Shown: positions 26,307 to 34,945 of the stretch, in pieces
How positions within the stretch are numbered: the stretch's first letter is position 1
Layout of the letters: every line of letters begins with the position of its first letter
Origin: Aeromonas sanarellii
GTDB taxonomy: Bacteria > Pseudomonadota > Gammaproteobacteria > Enterobacterales > Aeromonadaceae
Assembly: GCF_000820085.1 (NCBI RefSeq)
Contig: NZ_CDBN01000077.1
Coordinates: 1 to 64,000 of the forward strand
Reading direction: 5' to 3'
DNA length: 64,000 nucleotides
The notes under the pieces: model-generated
Told to the model about the DNA's origin: nothing
Database searches by the model: none
The model's input: the letters and a program-made list of their open reading frames with translations, nothing else
Position numbers and translations under genes: made by a program

Positions 26307-27155
26307 TCAGAAGGGCTTGTCGCCCATGATCCCGGCCCGCTCCATCTTGCGATGGCAGGGGGCATAATCCATGGCGGCGTAGTGCTGGGTACTGCGGTTG
26401 TCCCAGATGGCCACGCTGCCCGGCTGCCAGCGCCAGCGCACCTGGAACTCGGGGATATAGGCCTGGCTGATGAGGTAGCGCAGCAGATCGCTGCCCCCCA
26501 TGCTGTAGTCCTGGCCGACACGGACATTCGCCGGGGTGTGGTAGTTGGTGAAGTGGGTCGCGAAGGCGTTGACGAACAGGATCTTCTCGTCCGTCTCCGG
26601 GTGGGTGCGCACCACGGGGTGCTCGGCGTCCGGGAACATGGCCTTCAAGGCGAGCCGCTTCTCCATGGGCATGGCCGCCCCGAAGCTCGCCTCTATGCTG
26701 TGGCGGGCGCGCAGGCCGGCGATCTTCTGCTTGATTTCCTCCGGCAGCGCGGCGTAGGCCGCCGCCATGTTGGCCCAGAGGGTGTCCCCCCCCACCGGCG
26801 GGCACTCCACGCAGCGCAGCACGCAGCCCATGGGGGGTTGCTCGCGCCAGGTGGCATCCGTGTGCCAGGCGTTCTCGTAGCGATCGTTGGGCACCTCCGG
26901 CGACTTGTAGATGCGCACCAGACCGGGGTGATCCGGGTCGCTGCCCGCCACCGGGTGATCCTCCAGCTCGCCGAAGCGGCGGGCGAAGGCCACGTGATCG
27001 GCGCGGCTCATCTCCTGATCCCGCAGGAACAGCACCTTGTGCCTCAGCAGTTGGGCGCGGATCTCGGCAAACAGCCCAGCGTCGTGGGCCGCATCCGCCA
27101 GCTGGACGCCGCTGAGCTCGGCGCCGATATGGCAAGTCAGTTGTTCTACACGCAT
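26307..27155 (-). CDS. TauD/TfdA-family Fe(II)/2-oxoglutarate dioxygenase
   Basis: A 282-residue hydroxylase. The metal triad is His98-x-Asp100 (AWHTDATWREQPP) and His258 (STQHYAAMDY), and the 2-oxoglutarate-binding Arg is in HRKMERAGI near the C-terminus. The N-terminal RRFGELEDHPVAG and the CVECPPVGGDTLWANM segment are typical of the family, which includes taurine, alkylsulfatase and 2,4-D dioxygenases and the distantly related gamma-butyrobetaine hydroxylase. The oxidised substrate cannot be told. The start (MRVEQLTCHIG) has GGGAGAG upstream. It is the second gene of the operon and probably performs the first attack on the imported compound. Confidence 0.9.
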   Translation of the reverse strand: MRVEQLTCHIGAELSGVQLADAAHDAGLFAEIRAQLLRHKVLFLRDQEMSRADHVAFARRFGELEDHPVAGSDPDHPGLVRIYKSPEVPNDRYENAWHTDATWREQPPMGCVLRCVECPPVGGDTLWANMAAAYAALPEEIKQKIAGLRARHSIEASFGAAMPMEKRLALKAMFPDAEHPVVRTHPETDEKILFVNAFATHFTNYHTPANVRVGQDYSMGGSDLLRYLISQAYIPEFQVRWRWQPGSVAIWDNRSTQHYAAMDYAPCHRKMERAGIMGDKPF

Positions 27156-27226
27156 GTCTCTCTCCCTAGATGACAAGTCAGGCGACCGGACAAGTTCCCC
27201 GCCCCATGGGGCGGAGAGCTCGGGCC

Positions 27227-28207
27227 CTAGATAACGAAGACGGAGGAGCCCGTGGTCTTGCGCGCCTCCAGATCCCGGTGGGCCGCCGCCGCATCCTGCA
27301 GCTCGTAGCGCTGGTTGATCTCGATCTTGATCCGGCCGCTGGCCACGTGGTCGAACAGCTCGTTCGCCAGGGCCGTCTTCTCCGCCGGATCGGCGATGTA
27401 GTCGGCGAGCGCCGGACGGGTCAGATAGAGAGAGCCCTTCATGGCCAGCAACTGGGGGTTGAAGCCCTCGATGGGGCCGGAGGCGGTGCCGACGCAGACC
27501 ATGAGGCCGCGGCGCTTGAGGGAATCAAGCGAGCCCATGAAGGTGCTCTTGCCGACGCTGTCGAACACCACGTCGACGCCGGCGCCGCCGGTCAGGGCGC
27601 GCACCCGGGTGGCCACATCCTCGCGGCTGTAGTCGATGATGTGGTCGCAGCCGTGGGCCCGGGCCAGCTCGCCCTTGGCGTCGCTCGAGACGGTGCCGAT
27701 CACCGTCAGCCCCAGCAGCCTGGCCCACTGGGCGACGATGAGGCCAACCCCGCCCGCCGCCGCGTGCAGCAGTATGCTGTCACCGGGTTTGAAGTCGTGG
27801 ATGCGGCGCATCAGGTAGGCGGCGGTGAGGCCGCGCATGGTCATGGCGGCGGCGGTCTCGCAGGAGATGTTGTCCGGCAGCTTGATGAGGGGGGCGGCCG
27901 GGATCAGTCGCTCGGTCGAATAGGCGCCGAGGGTATTGATGAAGCCGGTGTAGGTGACGCGATCGCCGACGGCGACGCTGGTGACGCCCTCGCCCACCGC
28001 CTCCACCACCCCGGCCGCCTCAACCCCCAGGCCGTTGGGCAGCGGGATCGGGTAGGTGCCGTTGCGAAAATAGGTGTCCGCGTAGTTCAGGCCGACCGCG
28101 GCGTGGCGCAGCCGTACCTGGCCAGGTCCGGGTTCACCGACCGAGACCTCTTCGTAGCGCAGGACCTCGGGGCCCCCGGTTTCATAGAAGCGTATGGCGT
28201 TGGCCAT
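27227..28207 (-). CDS. NADPH:quinone oxidoreductase-like zeta-crystallin protein
   Basis: A 326-residue medium-chain dehydrogenase/reductase without zinc ligands, of the QorA class. The N-terminal catalytic part contains GLNYADTYFRNGTYPIPLPNG. The nucleotide-binding fold has AAAGGVGLIVAQWARLLG, followed by HIIDYSRED and VVFDSVGKSTF. It reduces quinones or alpha,beta-unsaturated carbonyls with NADPH; the natural substrate is not evident. The ATG has GGAGAAC upstream. It is the first gene of the catabolic operon, divergent from prpB, with the shared 40-bp operator 70-110 bases upstream of its start. Confidence 0.9.
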   Translation of the reverse strand: MANAIRFYETGGPEVLRYEEVSVGEPGPGQVRLRHAAVGLNYADTYFRNGTYPIPLPNGLGVEAAGVVEAVGEGVTSVAVGDRVTYTGFINTLGAYSTERLIPAAPLIKLPDNISCETAAAMTMRGLTAAYLMRRIHDFKPGDSILLHAAAGGVGLIVAQWARLLGLTVIGTVSSDAKGELARAHGCDHIIDYSREDVATRVRALTGGAGVDVVFDSVGKSTFMGSLDSLKRRGLMVCVGTASGPIEGFNPQLLAMKGSLYLTRPALADYIADPAEKTALANELFDHVASGRIKIEINQRYELQDAAAAHRDLEARKTTGSSVFVI

Positions 28208-28277
28208 GGCTGTTCTCCAGATTCATTCATGGGTGAAAACATCGTCCAGAGTGAATCTAGGGATTTACATGAACGTC

Positions 28278-28317
28278 CGCTTTGCATCGGGCGACAGCCA
28301 CTTTTCATCTCATGACA
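28278..28317 (-). promoter_or_regulatory. Shared AraC-type operator, copy 2 (upstream of qor/tauD/BKACE operon)
   Basis: On the minus strand: TGTCA, four bases, ATGAAAAGTGGCTG, seven bases, ATGCAAAGCG. The half-sites ATGAAAAGTG and ATGCAAAGCG are direct repeats 21 bp apart. TAGATT, a possible -10, begins 42 bases after the start of GTGGCTG. In copy 1 the corresponding hexamer begins at 43 bases. It lies 71-110 bases upstream of the first gene of the operon. Confidence 0.7.
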
Positions 28318-28510
28318 CCCCCCTGCTAATCCGTTGCCCCCCCTCGGGGAAGAGGCCAGAATCGGCCCTGAACCACCACGGCGGCGCCATGACATTGACC
28401 AGGCGCACCTGGGGAAGGAAGAGCTATCCGATTGAATAAAAAGCAGTTATCAGAAGGGAAGCCGCCGGTGCCCGCAGATTGACGGGCCTTGGACCTAAGC
28501 ATAATTGACG

Positions 28511-28525
28511 TTGACGTAAACGTAG
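28511..28525. promoter_or_regulatory. Possible MerR-type (LiuR-like) operator of prpB
   Basis: The sequence TTGACGTAAACGTAG holds ACGT-AA-ACGT and resembles the published LiuR-type consensus for branched-chain and propionate-related genes in gammaproteobacteria. It lies 65 bases upstream of prpB. No prpR gene of either the sigma-54 or the GntR type is near, so control by a remote regulator is expected. Confidence 0.4.
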
Positions 28526-28589
28526 TGTGAGATGATGGTATTCACAGCCAGCATCCACAGCAGACAAGCACCCCATGAAAGGAGTCACC

Positions 28590-29489
28590 ATGTCCAACCT
28601 ATCCCCCTCGGCCGGGACGCGTTTTCGCACTGCCCTGGCCAACGAGAAGCCCCTGCAGATCGTCGGCACCATCAACGCCTACATGGCGCTGATGGCCGAG
28701 CGCAGCGGCTTCCAGGCCCTCTACCTCTCCGGCGCCGGGGTGGCGAACGCCTCCTTCGGCCTGCCGGATCTCGGCATGACCTCCATGAACGACGTGCTGA
28801 TCGACGCCGAGCGCATCACGGCCGCGACCCAGGTGCCGCTCCTGGTGGACATCGACACCGGCTGGGGCGGCGCCTTCAACATCGCACGCACTATTCGCGC
28901 CTTCGAGCGCGGCGGGGTGGCCGCCGTCCACATGGAGGATCAGGTGGCCCAGAAGCGCTGCGGCCACAGGCCGAACAAGGCGGTGGTCTCGGTTTCCGAG
29001 ATGGTGGACAGGATCAAGGCGGCGGTGGATGCCCGCCAGGACGAGAGCTTCGTCATCATGGCCCGCACCGACGCCCTGGCGGTAGAGGGGCTGGGCTCGG
29101 CCCTGGAACGCGCCGCCGCCTATGTGGAGGCAGGCGCCGACATGATCTTCGCCGAGGCCGTGACCGAGCTGGAGCAGTACGATCGCTTCAAGCAGGCGGC
29201 CGGGGTGCCCATCCTCGCCAACATGACCGAATTCGGCAAGACGGAGCTGTTTGACAAGGAGGCACTCGCTGCCCACGGCGTCGACATGGTGCTCTACCCC
29301 CTGAGCGCCGCCCGCGCCGCCAACCAGGCCGCCCTCAACGTCTATCAGCAGCTTCGCCGCGACGGCCACCAGCGCGCCGTGGTCGACACCATGCAGACCC
29401 GGGAGTCCCTCTACGACTTCCTCGGCTATCACCATTACGAGCAGACCCTGGACAGGCTCTTCACCAAGGACCTGTCTACCAAGGAATAA
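28590..29489 (+). CDS. prpB: 2-methylisocitrate lyase
   Basis: A 299-residue Mg-dependent lyase that splits 2-methylisocitrate into pyruvate and succinate, the last step of the methylcitrate cycle. The catalytic motif is K122-R-C124-G-H126 in [26 protein letters not shown] and [16 protein letters not shown] are the metal-binding and family regions. I use the ATG at MSNLSPSAG because AAAGGAG lies at ideal distance; an in-frame ATG five codons earlier overlaps that site. It is the first gene of prpB-prpC-acnD-prpF. Confidence 0.95.
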   Translation: MSNLSPSAGTRFRTALANEKPLQIVGTINAYMALMAERSGFQALYLSGAGVANASFGLPDLGMTSMNDVLIDAERITAATQVPLLVDIDTGWGGAFNIARTIRAFERGGVAAVHMEDQVAQKRCGHRPNKAVVSVSEMVDRIKAAVDARQDESFVIMARTDALAVEGLGSALERAAAYVEAGADMIFAEAVTELEQYDRFKQAAGVPILANMTEFGKTELFDKEALAAHGVDMVLYPLSAARAANQAALNVYQQLRRDGHQRAVVDTMQTRESLYDFLGYHHYEQTLDRLFTKDLSTKE

Positions 29490-29553
29490 GACGGCGACCG
29501 GCCGTCTCATGCTGGCGGCCGGCGCTTCAACGGACTGAATGAGGAAACATGTG

Positions 29554-30711
29554 ATGAGCGCCATTCCCGAAACCACCGGCTTCAAGCCGAAGAAATCCGT
29601 CGCCCTCTCCGGCACCGCCGCCGGCAACACCGCCCTGTGCACCGTCGGCCTCTCCGGCAACGACCTGCACTACCGTGGCTACGACATCCTGGACGTGGCC
29701 ACCAGCTGCGAGTTTGAAGAGATAGCCCACCTGCTGGTGCACGGCCATCTGCCCAATGTGGCGGAGCTCGCCGCCTACAAGGCCAAGCTCAAGGCCCTGC
29801 GCGGCCTGCCCACCGGGGTCAGGACCGCCCTGGAGCAGCTACCCCCGAGCGCCCACCCCATGGACGTGATGCGCACCGCGGTCTCCGTGCTGGGCTGTCT
29901 GTCGCCGGAGAAGGACGATCACAACCACCCGGGTGCCCGCGACATCGCCGACAAGCTGATGGCCTGCCTCGGATCCGTGCTGCTCTACTGGTACCACTTC
30001 AGCCACAACGGCAAGCGCATCCATGTAGAGACCGACGACGACTCCATCGGCGGCCACTTCCTGCACCTGCTGCACGGGCACAAGCCGCGTGACTCCTGGG
30101 TGCGCGCCATGCACACCTCCCTCATCCTCTACGCCGAGCATGAGTTCAACGCCTCCACCTTCACCGGCCGCGTCATCGCCGGCACCGGCTCCGACATGTA
30201 CTCCTGCATCACGGGGGCCATCGGTGCCCTGCGCGGACCCAAGCACGGCGGCGCCAACGAGGTGGCCTTCGAGATCCAGAAGCGCTACGAGAACCCGGAC
30301 GAGGCGGAGGCCGACATTCGCGCCCGGGTCGAGAAGAAAGAGGTGGTCATCGGCTTCGGCCACCCTGTCTACACCGTCTCGGACCCGCGCAACAAGGTGA
30401 TCAAGGAGGTGGCGCGCGAGCTCAGCCAGGAGCAGCACAACACCAAGATGTTCGACATCGCCGAGCGCCTTGAAGAAGTCATGTGGGACGCCAAGAAGAT
30501 GTTCCCGAACCTGGACTGGTTCAGCGCCGTCAGCTACCACATGATGGGCGTGCCCACCGCCATGTTCACCCCGCTGTTCGTCATCGCCCGCACCTCAGGC
30601 TGGTCGGCCCATGTCATCGAGCAGCGCATCGACGGCAAGATCATTCGTCCGAGCGCCAACTACGTCGGCCCGGAGGATCTCCAGTTCGTGCCGCTCAAGG
30701 AGCGCAAGTGA
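29554..30711 (+). CDS. prpC: 2-methylcitrate synthase
   Basis: A 385-residue citrate-synthase-fold enzyme joining propionyl-CoA and oxaloacetate. Catalytic residues are in [15 protein letters not shown] (His) and [13 protein letters not shown] (His), with the closing Asp near the [12 protein letters not shown] region. It is the short bacterial type rather than the hexameric GltA. The start MSAIPETTG is preceded by GAGGAA. Its stop codon overlaps the acnD start by one base (TGATG), so translation is coupled. Confidence 0.95.
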   Translation: MSAIPETTGFKPKKSVALSGTAAGNTALCTVGLSGNDLHYRGYDILDVATSCEFEEIAHLLVHGHLPNVAELAAYKAKLKALRGLPTGVRTALEQLPPSAHPMDVMRTAVSVLGCLSPEKDDHNHPGARDIADKLMACLGSVLLYWYHFSHNGKRIHVETDDDSIGGHFLHLLHGHKPRDSWVRAMHTSLILYAEHEFNASTFTGRVIAGTGSDMYSCITGAIGALRGPKHGGANEVAFEIQKRYENPDEAEADIRARVEKKEVVIGFGHPVYTVSDPRNKVIKEVARELSQEQHNTKMFDIAERLEEVMWDAKKMFPNLDWFSAVSYHMMGVPTAMFTPLFVIARTSGWSAHVIEQRIDGKIIRPSANYVGPEDLQFVPLKERK

Positions 30712-33329
30712 TGATCAACACTCAATATCGCAAGCCCCTGCCCGGCACGGCGCTCGACTACTTCGACGCCCGTGCGGCGGTCGAAGCCATCCAGCCCGGC
30801 ACCTGGGACAAGCTCTCCTACACCGCCCGCGTCCACGCCGAGAACCTGGTTCGCCGGTGCGATCCGGCCATCCTCGGCGAGTGCCTCGGCCAGATAGTGC
30901 ACAACAAGCGCGATCGCGACTTCCCCTGGTTCCCGGCGCGGGTGGTGTGCCACGACATCCTGGGCCAGACCGCCCTGGTGGACCTCGCGGGCCTTCGCGA
31001 CGCCATCGCCGATCAGGGTGGCGATCCCGCCAAGGTCAACCCCGTGGTGCCGGTGCAGCTGATCGTCGACCATTCGCTGGCCGTCGAATGCGGCGGCTTC
31101 GATCCGCAGGCGTTCGAGAAGAACCGCGCCATCGAGGATCGCCGCAACGAGGATCGCTTCCACTTCATCAACTGGACCAGGCAGGCGTTCAAGAACATCG
31201 AGGTGATCCCGCCAGGCAACGGCATCATGCACCAGATCAACCTGGAGAAGATGTCGCCGGTCATCCACGCCGATCGCGGCCTGGCCTACCCGGATACCTG
31301 CGTCGGCACCGACAGCCACACCCCCCACGTGGACGCCCTCGGCGTCATCGCGGTGGGGGTGGGCGGGTTAGAGGCCGAGAACGTGATGCTGGGGCGCGCC
31401 TCCTGGATGCGGCTGCCTTCGATCGTCGGCGTCGAGCTCTCCGGCAAGCCCGGCCCCGGCATCACCGCCACCGATCTGGTGCTGTCCCTCACCGAATTCC
31501 TGCGCCAGCAGAAGGTGGTCGGCGCCTACCTGGAGTTCCGTGGCGAGGGCGCCGCCGCCCTCACCCTCGGCGATCGCGCCACCATCTCCAACATGGCGCC
31601 GGAGTATGGCGCCACCGCGGCCATGTTCTTCATCGACCAGCAGACCCTCGACTACCTCAAGCTCACCGGCCGTGACGACGAGCAGGTCAGGCTGGTTGAG
31701 ATCTACGCCAAGGAGGCAGGCCTCTGGGCCGACGCCCTGGCGGCAGCCCAGTACGAGCGGGTGCTGCACTTCGACTTGTCGACCGTGGTACGCACCCTGG
31801 CGGGCCCCTCCAACCCCCATCGCCGCCTGCCGGTCTCCGCCCTGGCGGAGCGCGGTATCGCGGTGGATCTGGTCAAGGCCCGCGCCCAGGAGGCGGACGG
31901 CCTGCTGCCCGATGGCGCCGTCATCATTGCCGCCATCACCAGCTGCACCAACACCAGCAACCCGCGCAACGTCATCGCCGCGGGCCTGCTGGCCCGCAAC
32001 GCCAACAAGTTCGGTCTGATGCGCAAACCCTGGGTCAAGTCGTCCCTGGCCCCCGGCTCCAAGACAGTCGCGCTTTACCTGAAAGAGGCGGGGCTGGACA
32101 GCGAGCTTGAGCGGCTCGGCTTCGGCGTGGTGGCGTTTGCCTGCACCACCTGCAACGGCATGTCAGGTGCGCTGGATCCCGCCATCCAGCAGGAGATCAT
32201 CGACCGGGATCTCTACGCCACGGCGGTGCTGTCGGGCAACCGCAACTTCGACGGCCGCATCCACCCCTACGCCAAGCAGGCGTTCCTCGCCTCCCCGCCC
32301 CTGGTGGTGGCCTACGCCATCGCCGGCACCATCCGCTTCGACATCGAAAAGGATGTGCTGGGGGTGGTGAACGGCAAGGAAATTCGCCTCAAAGACATCT
32401 GGCCGAGCGACGAGGAGATCGACGCCGTGGTCAAGGCCTCGGTGAAGCCGTCCCAGTTCCGCCAGGTCTATATCCCCATGTTCACCCTCGAGGAGGATAA
32501 AGGCCCCAAGGTGGCGCCGCTTTACGACTGGCGCCCGCAGAGCACCTATATCCGTCGCCCCCCCTACTGGGAGGGGGCCCTGGCGGGTGAGCGCACCCTC
32601 AAGGGGATGCGGCCGCTGGCGCTGTTGCCGGACAACATCACCACAGACCATCTCTCCCCCTCCAACGCCATACTGCGCAGCAGCGCGGCGGGCGAGTACC
32701 TGGCGAAGATGGGCCTGCCGGAGGAGGACTTCAACTCCTATGCGACCCACCGCGGCGATCACCTGACCGCCCAGCGCGCCACCTTCGCCAACCCCCAGCT
32801 GGTCAACGAGATGGCTGTGGTGAACGGCGCGGTGAAGAAGGGATCCCTCGCCCGGGTCGAACCGGAGGGCCGGGTCATGCGGATGTGGGAAGCCATCGAG
32901 ACCTACATGGAGCGCAAGCAGCCGCTGATCATCGTCGCCGGCGCCGACTACGGTCAGGGTTCGTCCCGTGACTGGGCGGCCAAGGGGGTGCGGCTGGCCG
33001 GGGTGGAGGTGATAGCGGCGGAAGGCTTCGAGCGCATTCATCGCACCAATCTCATCGGCATGGGGGTGCTGCCGCTGGAGTTCAAGCCGGGCACCACCCG
33101 CCTCACCCTGGGCCTCGATGGCACCGAGACGTACGATGTGGTGGGTGAGCGCCAGCCGCGCGCCGATCTCGTGCTCGTTGTGCGCCGCCAGAGCGGCGAG
33201 GTGCTGGAGGTGCCCATGACCTGCCGCCTCGACACCGCCGAGGAGGTCTCGGTCTACGAGGCCGGTGGCGTGCTGCAACGCTTCGCCCAGGACTTCCTGG
33301 CGTCGACCGCGCACAAGGCCGCGAGCTAA
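30711..33329 (+). CDS. acnD: Fe/S-dependent 2-methylisocitrate dehydratase AcnD
   Basis: An 872-residue aconitase-family protein that dehydrates 2-methylcitrate to an aconitate isomer; it works with PrpF in place of PrpD. The [4Fe-4S] ligands are in ITSCTNTSNPRN and FACTTCNGMSGALDP. Substrate-binding arginines are in GQGSSRDWAAKG near the C-terminal swivelling domain. GTDSHTPHVDALGVIAVGVGG is also conserved. Length is normal. It overlaps prpC by one base. A hairpin follows ten bases after the stop codon and before prpF. Confidence 0.95.
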   Translation: MINTQYRKPLPGTALDYFDARAAVEAIQPGTWDKLSYTARVHAENLVRRCDPAILGECLGQIVHNKRDRDFPWFPARVVCHDILGQTALVDLAGLRDAIADQGGDPAKVNPVVPVQLIVDHSLAVECGGFDPQAFEKNRAIEDRRNEDRFHFINWTRQAFKNIEVIPPGNGIMHQINLEKMSPVIHADRGLAYPDTCVGTDSHTPHVDALGVIAVGVGGLEAENVMLGRASWMRLPSIVGVELSGKPGPGITATDLVLSLTEFLRQQKVVGAYLEFRGEGAAALTLGDRATISNMAPEYGATAAMFFIDQQTLDYLKLTGRDDEQVRLVEIYAKEAGLWADALAAAQYERVLHFDLSTVVRTLAGPSNPHRRLPVSALAERGIAVDLVKARAQEADGLLPDGAVIIAAITSCTNTSNPRNVIAAGLLARNANKFGLMRKPWVKSSLAPGSKTVALYLKEAGLDSELERLGFGVVAFACTTCNGMSGALDPAIQQEIIDRDLYATAVLSGNRNFDGRIHPYAKQAFLASPPLVVAYAIAGTIRFDIEKDVLGVVNGKEIRLKDIWPSDEEIDAVVKASVKPSQFRQVYIPMFTLEEDKGPKVAPLYDWRPQSTYIRRPPYWEGALAGERTLKGMRPLALLPDNITTDHLSPSNAILRSSAAGEYLAKMGLPEEDFNSYATHRGDHLTAQRATFANPQLVNEMAVVNGAVKKGSLARVEPEGRVMRMWEAIETYMERKQPLIIVAGADYGQGSSRDWAAKGVRLAGVEVIAAEGFERIHRTNLIGMGVLPLEFKPGTTRLTLGLDGTETYDVVGERQPRADLVLVVRRQSGEVLEVPMTCRLDTAEEVSVYEAGGVLQRFAQDFLASTAHKAAS

Positions 33330-33338
33330 CGCCACCTC

Positions 33339-33368
33339 AAGACGGCAGCCACCCTAGCTGCCGTCTTC
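33339..33368 (+). terminator. Hairpin between acnD and prpF
   Basis: An 11-bp stem (AAGACGGCAGC and its complement) with a short loop is followed by CTTCTATCC. It looks like a weak intrinsic terminator inside the operon, so prpF may be expressed at a lower level than acnD by partial read-through. Confidence 0.6.
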
Positions 33369-33400
33369 TATCCCGAACAAGCACGATCAGGACAATCTCT

Positions 33401-34600
33401 ATGGCCCACACACCACAAGTCAGAATCCCGGCCACCTATATTCGCGGCGGCACCAGCAAGGGGGTCTTCTTCCGTCTGCAGGACTTGCCCGAACGCTGCC
33501 AGCAGCCGGGTCCGGCCCGCGACAAGCTGTTTATGCGGGTCATCGGCAGCCCGGACCCTTACGCCGCCCACATCGACGGCATGGGGGGCGCCACCTCCTC
33601 CACCAGCAAGTGCGTGATCCTCTCCAGGAGCAGCCAGCCCGATCACGATGTGGATTACCTCTACGGCCAGGTCGCCATCGACAAGGCGTTCGTGGACTGG
33701 AGCGGCAACTGCGGCAACCTCTCCACCGCCGCGGGGGCCTTCGCCATTCACGCAGGACTCCTGGATCCGGCCCGCATCCCGGACAACGGCATCTGCGTGG
33801 TGCGGATCTGGCAGGCCAATATCGGCAAGACCATCATCGCCCAGGTGCCGGTGACCAACGGCCAGGTGCAGGAGACCGGCGCATTCGAGCTGGACGGGGT
33901 GACCTTCCCCGCCGCCGAGATCGTGCTGGAGTTTCTCGACCCCTCAGACGATGGCGAGGAGGGCGGCGCCCTCTTCCCCACCGGCAACCTGGTGGATGAG
34001 CTGGAGGTGCCGGATTCTGTTGTAAAGAGCGGCACCTTGAAGGCCACCCTGATCAGCGCCGGCATCCCCACGGTCTTCGTTAACGCCGAAGAAATTGGCT
34101 ACACAGGCACCGAGCTGCGCGAGGCCATCAACACCGATCCACAAGCCCTGGCCCGTTTCGAGCAGATCCGCATCGCCGGCGCCCTGCGCATGGGGCTGAT
34201 CAAGACTCAGGAAGAGGCCGCGACCCGCCAGCACACCCCGAAGATCGCCTTCGTGGCGCCGGCGAAGGACTACAGCACCGCCAGCGGCAAGGAGGTCAAC
34301 GCGAGCGAGATCGACTTGCTGGTGCGGGCCCTCTCCATGGGCAAGCTGCACCACGCCATGATGGGCACCTGCGCGGTGGCCATCGGCACCGCCGCGGCCA
34401 TTCCCGGCACCCTCGTCAACATTGCCGCCGGCGGCGGCGAGCGCGAGGCGGTGCGCTTCGGCCATCCGTCCGGTACCCTGAAGGTGGGCGCAGAGGCCCG
34501 CCTGGTTGACGGCCAGTGGGTGGTGACCAAGGCCATCATGTCCCGCTCCGCCCGCATCCTGATGGAAGGCTGGGTACGGGTGCCGGGGGATGCGTTCTAG
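33401..34600 (+). CDS. prpF: 2-methylaconitate isomerase PrpF
   Basis: A 399-residue member of the PrpF/diaminopimelate-epimerase fold. It isomerises the aconitate product of AcnD so that aconitase can rehydrate it to 2-methylisocitrate. Conserved segments are ATYIRGGTSKGVFF, HIDGMGGATSSTSKCVI (Cys) and WSGNCGNLSTAAGAFAI, where Lys and Cys/Ser catalytic positions occur in the family, and PGTLVNIAAGGGEREAVRFGHPSG. The ATG has AGGA nine bases upstream. It is the last gene of the operon. Confidence 0.94.
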   Translation: MAHTPQVRIPATYIRGGTSKGVFFRLQDLPERCQQPGPARDKLFMRVIGSPDPYAAHIDGMGGATSSTSKCVILSRSSQPDHDVDYLYGQVAIDKAFVDWSGNCGNLSTAAGAFAIHAGLLDPARIPDNGICVVRIWQANIGKTIIAQVPVTNGQVQETGAFELDGVTFPAAEIVLEFLDPSDDGEEGGALFPTGNLVDELEVPDSVVKSGTLKATLISAGIPTVFVNAEEIGYTGTELREAINTDPQALARFEQIRIAGALRMGLIKTQEEAATRQHTPKIAFVAPAKDYSTASGKEVNASEIDLLVRALSMGKLHHAMMGTCAVAIGTAAAIPGTLVNIAAGGGEREAVRFGHPSGTLKVGAEARLVDGQWVVTKAIMSRSARILMEGWVRVPGDAF

Positions 34601-34628
34601 CCACCCCGTCGGCGTGCAACCATAGAAA

Positions 34629-34658
34629 AGAGCCGAGGCGATCGCCCCGGCTCTCTTT
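34629..34658 (+). terminator. Terminator after prpF
   Basis: The stem AGAGCCG-A-GGCG and its near complement GCC-C-CGGCTCT is followed by CTTTGTTG. It is a good intrinsic terminator 28 bases after the prpF stop. Confidence 0.85.
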
Positions 34659-34690
34659 GTTGCAGTGAGTTCACCCAGCAGAGTCCCGCC

Positions 34691-34945
34691 TCATTGCGGA
34701 CGCGGCACGCACTCCACCTGGCGCGGGATATTCTTCTTCGCATCCCCTCCGATCAACTGCTTCACCTGACCGGCCGGACACCTGCCATCATCCACATAGC
34801 GCTTCTGCCCATGGGGCAGCGCCCCCGGGGGCGGATCCTGGCTCAGATATTCGATGGGGGCCGGCACCAGGGCGGCGCACCCCGTCATCAGTCCCGCCAC
34901 CAGCAATGCCGCCAGCCACCTCACCCTCTTCCATGCAACCGCCAT
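34691..34945 (-). CDS. Small lipoprotein of unknown function
   Basis: An 84-residue predicted lipoprotein. The signal peptide ends in the lipobox LMTGC, so the mature protein starts at Cys23 and is only about 60 residues long. The mature part holds a conserved-looking PPPGALPHGQKRYVDDGRCPAGQVKQLIGG segment with two further cysteines that could form a disulfide. I do not recognise a named family. The ATG has GAGGGAG at good distance. It is convergent to prpF and stands alone. The residue after Cys is Ala, which favours outer-membrane sorting. Confidence 0.7.
   Translation of the reverse strand: MAVAWKRVRWLAALLVAGLMTGCAALVPAPIEYLSQDPPPGALPHGQKRYVDDGRCPAGQVKQLIGGDAKKNIPRQVECVPRPQ

Larger units (their letters stand above)
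28208..28589. other. 382-bp divergent control region between qor-like gene and prpB
   Basis: No gene is seen. The region contains the AraC-type operator (28278-28317), a -10-like TAGATT on the minus strand (28254-28259) and a MerR/LiuR-like palindrome (28511-28525). The prpB start is fixed by AAAGGAG at 28578-28584. Confidence 0.7.

Noticed and set aside
26227..27135. N-terminal extension of BKACE through the TauD gene in another phase
   Set aside because: The frame is open by chance; family homology and AAGGAA place the BKACE start at 26226.
28526..28546. TGTGA...TCACA pair that resembles a CRP site upstream of prpB
   Set aside because: The spacer is 11 bases instead of 6.
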